Of a stretch of DNA of 64,000 bases, positions 55,849-64,000 are shown piece by piece; positions within the stretch are counted from its first letter, which is position 1, and each line of letters starts with the position of its first letter. The stretch is from assembly GCF_002944315.1 (NCBI RefSeq), contig NZ_CP024311.1, forward strand, positions 3,533,501 through 3,597,500, given 5' to 3'. The notes under the pieces were generated by a model. It searched no databases and was not told the origin of the DNA. It worked only from the letters and a program-made list of their open reading frames with translations. The stretch is from Rhizobium sp. NXC24 (GTDB lineage Bacteria > Pseudomonadota > Alphaproteobacteria > Rhizobiales > Rhizobiaceae). Position numbers and translations under genes: made by a program.

Positions 55849-56859
55849 CTAGACGTAGATATCGGAGACCAGCCGCGTGATCTTTGTGCCGCTCTGCTCG
55901 GCCCTGACCGTGCCGGACGGCTTTTGCCTGGTTCCCGCATTGCCGAAATGCGTCAGCGGCAACGCGTCCGGTTCGACTGTGATGGAGTCGTCCTTTTTTT
56001 TGCGATAGCTCCAGAACGTCGCGCGGTTCTTGAAGCGCACCTGATAGACCGGCGGTGTGACCTTCGGTGCACCGTTGCCATCGACGAAACTGAAGGCGCC
56101 GTTGTCGGCGCGCACGGCACCGAGGCGGATGAGCAAAAAGACGTCGTCCGGAACGTCATCCAACAGCGCCACGCCGCGGGCAGGCGCGCCGCTAATTCCG
56201 GCCGGCGCAACGATCGGCGGTGCGTCCGCCTGGTTTACATAGAGCGGCAGACCGGTCAGCGTGCCCAACTGTTGCTTGGTGGCGCCGGGATTGTCGCTGG
56301 TGAGCTGCATCAGCTTCGTGCCGGACTTGACCAGCGCTTCGACCCGATCCGTCGCGTCCGGCGCCGGAGTTTCTCGCGAAAGAAACAGGGTTGCATTGAC
56401 GCCACTGCCCCTCATTGCCCCGGTCAGGTTGGAAAGAACCGAGACATTCTCCTTGAACCGGTATGTCGCACGGTCCGGGGTATTGTCGGTCGGATCGGAG
56501 AGTTCATAGATCTTTCGGGGGAGGAGGGTGAGGGCCGTGTAGTCGAAGAAATCGCTGTCGATCACCGACACGGCGAAGCTCAACGCGGTTGTCTGATCGA
56601 TTGCCGCCGCCTTCGGCGCTGCGACGACGAAGCCGAGGGAAGTCGGCCTGAAGATGCAGCCGAGGCCCCTCAACAGGTTGCCGGTTGATTGCGTCGGCCT
56701 GATTTCGAGGAACGAGCGCACGTCGTAGGCAAGAAGGCGTGCTTGCCAGCCGACCGCCGGTAAATTGTCAAAGATGCGGGCGCCCTCATCCAGCCAGTAG
56801 TGATGCAGCAGCCTCACTTCGAACAGACGGCGATATGCGGTCGTGGCGCGCTCAGTCAT
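55849..56859 (-). CDS. Unrecognised eCIS operon protein
   Basis: This 336-residue protein has no recognised family. It begins MTERATTAYRRLFEVRLLHH and contains GCIFRPTSLGFVVAAPKAAA, DFFDYTALTLLPRKIYELSD and a closing KITRLVSDIYV, a beta-rich pattern without catalytic motifs. Its ATG overlaps the DUF4255 gene stop by four bases, so the two are translationally coupled. Position between the terminator and the sheath suggests a structural role such as cap or adaptor. This is inference from context only. Confidence 0.75.
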   Translation of the reverse strand: MTERATTAYRRLFEVRLLHHYWLDEGARIFDNLPAVGWQARLLAYDVRSFLEIRPTQSTGNLLRGLGCIFRPTSLGFVVAAPKAAAIDQTTALSFAVSVIDSDFFDYTALTLLPRKIYELSDPTDNTPDRATYRFKENVSVLSNLTGAMRGSGVNATLFLSRETPAPDATDRVEALVKSGTKLMQLTSDNPGATKQQLGTLTGLPLYVNQADAPPIVAPAGISGAPARGVALLDDVPDDVFLLIRLGAVRADNGAFSFVDGNGAPKVTPPVYQVRFKNRATFWSYRKKKDDSITVEPDALPLTHFGNAGTRQKPSGTVRAEQSGTKITRLVSDIYV

Positions 56860-57494
56860 CGGCCGGGAACCGCGTTCCGCTGACCGAAATCGGTGACGAC
56901 GTCGGTGATCAGCCCCGCTTCGCTCTGAACCGCCTGGAACTTCAGCTCAAGCAGCCGCAGCGTGTACAGCGCGAAAGGATACTGCTTGCCGCCGAGTGTC
57001 CCCCAGAGGTGGTTCACCTCCTCCATCGTGGGTGAATAAAGATCGAAGATCAGCTTGAAGGCTTCCAGGTGATCCAGCGGTTTGCCGATTAGATTTTTCG
57101 TGAGGGAATCCGGCGCGACTGAATTCTGATCAAATACGTTGTTGAACTGGAAGAACCGGATCGCACGGGAAAGCATCAGCAATGCGTTTTCGTACTTGCT
57201 ATGCGTGGCGACGACTAGGATGTGGAAGTTCAGAAAGATCGGAGGGTTCTGATAGACGACGCGCAGGGCCGTGTCGTTGCGGGCGTAGTGCGGGCCGTTC
57301 TTCAGCGCCTTTTCTTCACGAAGGTTGACCATTGAGAAGCCAAGAACGTCGCGTGGCACGCCCCCTGCGTTTGCACCGTTGCCCACACCCTCGGCGATGT
57401 TGGCAAGGCAAACCTGAGGCGCGACCGCCTCGTAGGCATCGGTCAGATGCTTCTCGAGCTCGTTAATGACGATCGTCAGGGCATGCGACAGCAT
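56856..57494 (-). CDS. DUF4255 tail-terminator protein (Pvc16/Afp16-like)
   Basis: The 212-residue protein has the Pvc16 N-terminal pattern: MLSHALTIVINELEKHLTDA, FSMVNLREEKALKNGPHYAR, PPIFLNFHILVVATHSKYEN and ALLMLSRAIRFFQ. The protein caps tube and sheath at the distal end. It is the first gene of the minus-strand operon, whereas pvc16 is last in Photorhabdus. The ATG at 57494 is chosen over 57515. Confidence 0.9.
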   Translation of the reverse strand: MLSHALTIVINELEKHLTDAYEAVAPQVCLANIAEGVGNGANAGGVPRDVLGFSMVNLREEKALKNGPHYARNDTALRVVYQNPPIFLNFHILVVATHSKYENALLMLSRAIRFFQFNNVFDQNSVAPDSLTKNLIGKPLDHLEAFKLIFDLYSPTMEEVNHLWGTLGGKQYPFALYTLRLLELKFQAVQSEAGLITDVVTDFGQRNAVPGR

Positions 57495-58067
57495 TGCGCT
57501 AATCCTGTGAGGCAAGCGTTCGTTTCATCTGTCCGAAGATTGCTGGATGCAGCGCGGACGCTTCGGTATCGCATCTCCAGGAAATTCGGAAGCTGAACCG
57601 GATGTTGAGGGATGCCCGCCTCAGCATCATCACTGCGTCCTCACCGCACCATCACGACAGTGGGCAACCAGATCCATGCGCCGAACTGGGCCGGAGGTCT
57701 TCGCATTCAAGATTGATCCGCCTAATGGATCACTGAGCCGAAGAGCCGACGCCACCGGTCGGGGATAGAAGGGCAGACAGCATTCACTTCGCGTGTCGAA
57801 ACGCCTTCAGGACCACGAACTCTTTGATGGCCGGCCGGATCGGCTCGCAGAATGCAACCGAGGCCAGAGCGAACAAAACCTCTTACGTGCCTGAACCCGC
57901 AACCAGGCAACGGCCCCGAAGCGCGGGAAAAGCAGCGGCGCAAGCCTATCACGACACATTCGCTTCAACTGGCGCTTCAACTGGTCCGCCCGATCCAGCG
58001 CGGGCGATACATTCCCGTGATCCGCCAGCGTCTCGATGGATAGTCTGTACTCACTGCACAACGAGAA
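57495..58067. other. Leader/promoter stretch of the injection-system operon
   Basis: About 570 bases between the first eCIS gene and a small plus-strand frame hold no recognised gene. Short frames exist on both strands but carry no domain. The operon promoter should lie here; no clear -35/-10 pair was identified. Confidence 0.5.
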
Positions 58068-58346
58068 ATGAGTGACAGTTCCACAGTTGGATTGCGGCAC
58101 TATAGCCTCATGATTGAGGAACGTACCAACAAGGACCAGGCGCAAATTGGCGACCGCCATCTGTTCAGGATTGTCGCATGGATTGAGCAGGTATCGCCTC
58201 CCCGTTGGCGTGGTTGGGTATGGCACATAGATCCCCACGCCCAGCCAATCATGAGGCAAAGCGCCTTCGATGATATCGAAAGCGCTTTCGACATCATCCG
58301 AGAGCAGCTCGGCGCCCAATCGTTGCCCGGTAATGACGATGAGTAA
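58068..58346 (+). CDS. Possible small protein upstream of the SARP gene
   Basis: The 92-codon frame starts MSDSSTVGLRHYSLMIEERT and includes FRIVAWIEQVSPPRWRGWVW. It ends SAFDDIESAFDIIREQ and has protein-like composition. A 30-base near-perfect palindrome (58269-58298) lies inside it, so the opposite strand also reads SAFDII. A short protein with a WRGWV block preceding a regulator gene may be genuine. No family is firmly recognised. The ATG follows AACGAGAA. Confidence 0.4.
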   Translation: MSDSSTVGLRHYSLMIEERTNKDQAQIGDRHLFRIVAWIEQVSPPRWRGWVWHIDPHAQPIMRQSAFDDIESAFDIIREQLGAQSLPGNDDE

Positions 58347-58642
58347 GCAGGCCTGCCCCCAGCTGTCGCGTCTATTCAAGGCTGCTCAAGCGCGACGAAC
58401 ACCATCGAGCTGATTTTTGGCCGGCTGCCGGCAAGGTGACCGGCAGTGGTGATGCGATGGTGATTGCAACGTGACCGAGCTAAATGATAACTGCGCGCTG
58501 TAGAAAAAAATGCAGCAGTAAGGTACAAAGGCCTGTGCGCCAAAGTATAGGAGCCGGCCGGGTAACCCTTCCCTGCAGGTGAAGCAGACTTTCAATCAAC
58601 ATTAAATAGTGGATCATCCAAGCAACGAAGGCGGCCAAAGCC

Positions 58643-59482
58643 ATGCTCAACGTAATCATGCTGGGTGGCATATCCTTTGTGGTAAACGGTACTCGCATTA
58701 GAAATGAGCTCGGGCAGAGTGGGCGGCGCCTGGCCTGCTACCTTCTGACATTTCCGGGCCGGGCTCATCGACGCGAAAAGCTAGCGGACTTGTTCTGGGA
58801 GAATTTGGAGCCGGACAATGCTCGCGCGGCCCTCAATACAGCTATATGGCGTTTGCGCAAGCTGCTCGAAACGAGCGGGAGTGCACGTGTGGCACGTCAG
58901 CTTATTACGACCTCAGATGAGGTGATTTTAGAATCCTGCGAATCCATCTCCGTCGATCTTCACAGCTTCTTGGAACGGATAAGGAAATCCAGGGAACTGG
59001 CGACCGTTGGCAATGCAGCGGCAACCAGTTTCGCGCTGCAATCAGCAGTGGACGAATATGGTGGGCCATTTCTCGATGGGGAAGACCACGATTGGATCGT
59101 GCTGGAACGTGAACGGTTGCAGTGCCTCTATATGCGTGCGCTTGTAGACTTGATGAACAATGCAGCGCGCGACAAACGTTATGAAGATGCTCTTGACTAT
59201 GGCCGGAGGATACTTGGTCATGACTCGCTGAGGGAGAATGTACATCGGAGCATGATGTTGCTGCTCGTCATGAACGGTCAGCGCGCCGAAGCCATACACC
59301 ACTACGCACGGTGCAAAAGCCTGCTTTTTCAGGAGTTGAAGATTGAGCCGATGCCGCAGACGATGCAGCTTGCGGAGTTGATCCGCAGCTCTGGCATTGA
59401 TGCTAGTTTGGCTGAATTGGCTGAGACCCAATTCGTCGATTCCGCTCGCTTGAGAAAGGTTGGCGACGCATCGCACTTTTAG
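58643..59482 (+). CDS. SARP/BTAD-family transcriptional activator
   Basis: The 279-residue protein has an N-terminal OmpR-like winged helix (MLNVIMLGGISFVVNG, REKLADLFWENLEPDNARAA, LNTAIWRLRKLLE) and a C-terminal bacterial transcriptional activator domain (YGGPFLDGEDHDWIVLERER, then ALDYGRRILGHDSLRENVHR and ELKIEPMPQTMQL). No ATPase domain follows. SARPs are common in actinobacteria and less so in rhizobia. It is divergent from the eCIS operon and may activate it. Base composition is visibly more AT-rich than in the operon. Confidence 0.88.
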   Translation: MLNVIMLGGISFVVNGTRIRNELGQSGRRLACYLLTFPGRAHRREKLADLFWENLEPDNARAALNTAIWRLRKLLETSGSARVARQLITTSDEVILESCESISVDLHSFLERIRKSRELATVGNAAATSFALQSAVDEYGGPFLDGEDHDWIVLERERLQCLYMRALVDLMNNAARDKRYEDALDYGRRILGHDSLRENVHRSMMLLLVMNGQRAEAIHHYARCKSLLFQELKIEPMPQTMQLAELIRSSGIDASLAELAETQFVDSARLRKVGDASHF

Positions 59483-59538
59483 CAGACCGTTGATCGCCAG
59501 AGATCAGCGCTTGTTGTTGGCATTGGTTTGGATTGGCT

Positions 59539-59930
59539 TTATCGCGAACCCTGCCTCTCCAACAGCTCCGGCCGACTGAGCTCGACGACAATCTCGAAGG
59601 TCGTCTCTGAGCTCGAATTGAAGCCTTCACAATAACCATTCTACCAAGGATTGCCTGGCATGATGTAGACCGTCTTTGCTCCGACGAGCGCAATCCGTCT
59701 CTTCAATGCCTTGGCGATGAATTCCGAATATAGGACGTTGTCGGAACGAATATGCGCCGGGAAGCCCTGAAGGATGAAGAGATCGGGCAGGACGGCGTAT
59801 GTGAAAAGTGATGTACAAGCCCCATCAGAACTAAAATCTTCATCGTCTTGGTCGCGAACACCTGAAGCGGGCGCGATTGCAACCATGTTGGAATGGCAGG
59901 CAAGCTTCACATATGGACAGCCGTAGGATT
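59539..59930 (-). pseudogene. IS3-type transposase (OrfB) remnant
   Basis: The minus strand reads DLFILQGFPAHIRSDN, SEFIAKALKRRIALVGAKTV and YIMPGNPW, then a TAG stop (59641-59643), then NGYCEGFNSSSETTFEIVVE in the same frame. This is the C-terminal DDE region of an IS3-group transposase. The conserved Glu codon in the PWENGY motif has become a stop. The N-terminal half and terminal inverted repeats were not found. The DNA up to 60.3 kb is unassigned. Confidence 0.75.
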
Positions 59931-60566
59931 GGCAAAGCCATCAACCCTCGTGACCCTGGACGCCCAAGCTCGACGCGAGATGCCGCGTTGCTCGTAACGA
60001 AAACAGGCCGTCCGAATAACGGTCCGCCAACTCCTCAAAGGCGTCCCCGCTCTTGCTAGCATCGAAACCCAGCGCTCGAGACCATCGACGACTTCATCGC
60101 ACAGCCGATCATTCGGGACTTCATCAGATGGTGGTGATTGGCAAGACACCACCAAGCCGCTCATTTGCCCCGGCTCGCGGCTACAACGGCATGAGGCATC
60201 GGGAATGCGGCGATATCCGTGTAACACCCACGCCGGCGTCGCGCAGCTCCACAAGACGCGCGATCCCACGCGCTGTCAGTAGAGCGTGGCCGATTTGGCG
60301 TTGAGAGAGATTCGGGCATTGATACGATAGCTCGGAACTAAGGAAGCCTTATCCCAGGATTCGTATCAAATTCCGACGATAAGGGAAGCCATGGCAAGCG
60401 GCAACTTTTCATCGAGCGCCTCTACCATACATTCAATGCGGCGGCTGGAGTCTATACGGCCAGTCGAAGCTAGCAGGTTGACCTTTACTGGGTATGAAGC
60501 GGATTTGAACCCATTGATATCCATCGCATCGGATCGTAATTTTTGTGCTTATGGCGTGCTGTAGCG
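59931..60566. other. Non-coding stretch with degraded mobile DNA
   Basis: No intact gene is recognised. A minus-strand frame around 60.2 kb reads ARLVELRDAGVGVTRI, faintly like a resolvase helix-turn-helix, but is broken by stops. A 9-base inverted repeat TTGATACGA/TCGTATCAA occurs at 60319-60327 and 60361-60369. Confidence 0.35.
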
Positions 60567-60643
<77 letters not shown>

Positions 60644-60651
60644 CTATCCGA

Positions 60652-60759
60652 GCAAACCGCGTTGCGGTTTGTCCGCCCTGAGCGAACCGTTGGGGTTCGT
60701 CGGAGCTTGAGCAAGCCGCGTTGCGGCTTGCGTGATCCGGGCAAATCCGAAGGATTTGT
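60652..60759. repeat. Tandem family of short hairpins between tRNA-fMet and 5S rRNA
   Basis: Four palindromes at roughly 29-base intervals: AAACCGC/GCGGTTT (60654-60670), CGAACC/GGTTCG (60683-60699), CAAGCCGC/GCGGCTTG (60712-60730) and CAAATCC/GGATTTG (60742-60758). A related one, AAACCCA/TGGGTTT, is at 60897-60912. They may be processing sites or mobile palindromes. Confidence 0.7.
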
Positions 60760-60824
60760 CCCGTGTTCCCGTGGCACCTTATTTCGGAGCCGGGCGTATA
60801 ACTGTATGCCTTTAGAAGCGACAA

Positions 60825-60844
60825 AGGCCGCTTTTGAGCGGCCT
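60825..60844. terminator. Hairpin after the 5S gene
   Basis: AGGCCGCT/AGCGGCCT with loop TTTG; on the minus strand it is followed by TTTGTC. It could terminate or process the rRNA transcript, although the tRNA gene lies further downstream. Confidence 0.5.
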
Positions 60845-60931
60845 ATTGTAACACGGCTTAGCCGTTTTTGTGTCGAGAAGATTTAAATCATCGGACAAAC
60901 CCAGATGGGTTTATCCGGCGTTGCGTTTTGC

Positions 60932-61050
60932 AGACCTGGCAGCGACCTACTCTCCCGCGTCTTGAGACGAAGTACCATGGGCGCAGGGGCGTTTCACGGC
61001 CGTGTTCGGAAAGGGAACGGGTGCAGCCACCCCGCCATAACCACCAGGTC
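60932..61050 (-). rRNA. rrf: 5S ribosomal RNA
   Basis: The minus strand reads GACCTGGTGGTTATGGCGGG, CACCCGTTCCCTTTCCGAAC and ACGCGGGAGAGTAGGTCGCT, closing with CCAGGTC complementary to the start. The length is about 119 bases. Ends are accurate to a few bases. Confidence 0.95.
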
Positions 61051-61157
61051 AGCGAAGCGCAACGTTGAGAAGCTGGTGAAGAGAGGATGGAGGCAATAGC
61101 CTTCATGTCTCTTGTCTTTTTTTGAACACGTCAGATGCATCGTGTGATGAACACGAG

Positions 61158-64000
<2,843 letters not shown>

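Noticed and set aside
31928-57494. Prophage or type VI secretion system
   Set aside because: There are no capsid, portal, terminase or lysis genes and no TssJLM membrane complex; DUF4255, DUF5908, CIS tape-measure and Pvc15-type ATPase point to eCIS.

Overview
The window looks like chromosomal DNA of a Rhizobium-type alphaproteobacterium. The support is high GC, dense rhizobial-style transport and sugar-catabolism genes, intergenic palindromes resembling those scattered through Rhizobium genomes, and a 23S rRNA with an intervening sequence in helix 9, as in many Rhizobiales. The genus call is an inference from gene style; no database search was possible.

Positions 1-31,300 are ordinary chromosome. 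In order: a LysR regulator (cut by the left edge) divergent from an EmrA/EmrB-type efflux pair whose adaptor gene is frameshifted; a class III adenylate cyclase; an AraC regulator; a YWTD beta-propeller protein; a sugar-acid catabolic group on the minus strand (alpha-ketoglutarate semialdehyde dehydrogenase, SDR dehydrogenase, aldose 1-epimerase) with a divergent FadR-type GntR regulator; a mechanosensitive channel fused to a cyclic-nucleotide-binding domain; an S10 peptidase; a dienelactone hydrolase; an exported isochorismatase-like protein; a MarR regulator divergent from a haloalkane dehalogenase-like hydrolase; a persulfide dioxygenase-rhodanese fusion; a Ca2+/H+ antiporter; a DedA protein; an RND efflux pair; small exported proteins; and a glycosyltransferase-like protein.

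Positions 31,928-57,494 hold one minus-strand run of 16 genes for an extracellular contractile injection system (eCIS, PVC/Afp-like). It includes a Pvc16-type DUF4255 protein, an unrecognised 336-aa protein, sheath, two tube proteins, a DUF5908 protein, a LysM tube-capping protein, VgrG-like spike, PAAR tip, gp25, two giant baseplate proteins, a 1,477-aa fibre-like protein with duplicated adhesin-type repeats, tape measure, a 1,116-aa DUF4157 protein with HELTH motif (candidate cargo) and an AAA+ ATPase. Many genes overlap by 1-4 bases, so they are probably one transcript read from about 57.5 kb downwards. A SARP/BTAD-type activator (58,643-59,482) sits divergently upstream and is the obvious candidate regulator.

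An IS3-type transposase remnant lies at 59.5-59.9 kb. An initiator tRNA-Met, a 5S rRNA and most of a 23S rRNA, all on the minus strand, close the window. The last 14 bases of the tRNA recur in the same orientation at 31,329-31,342, so the eCIS segment may be an island inserted at this tRNA. No integrase was seen.
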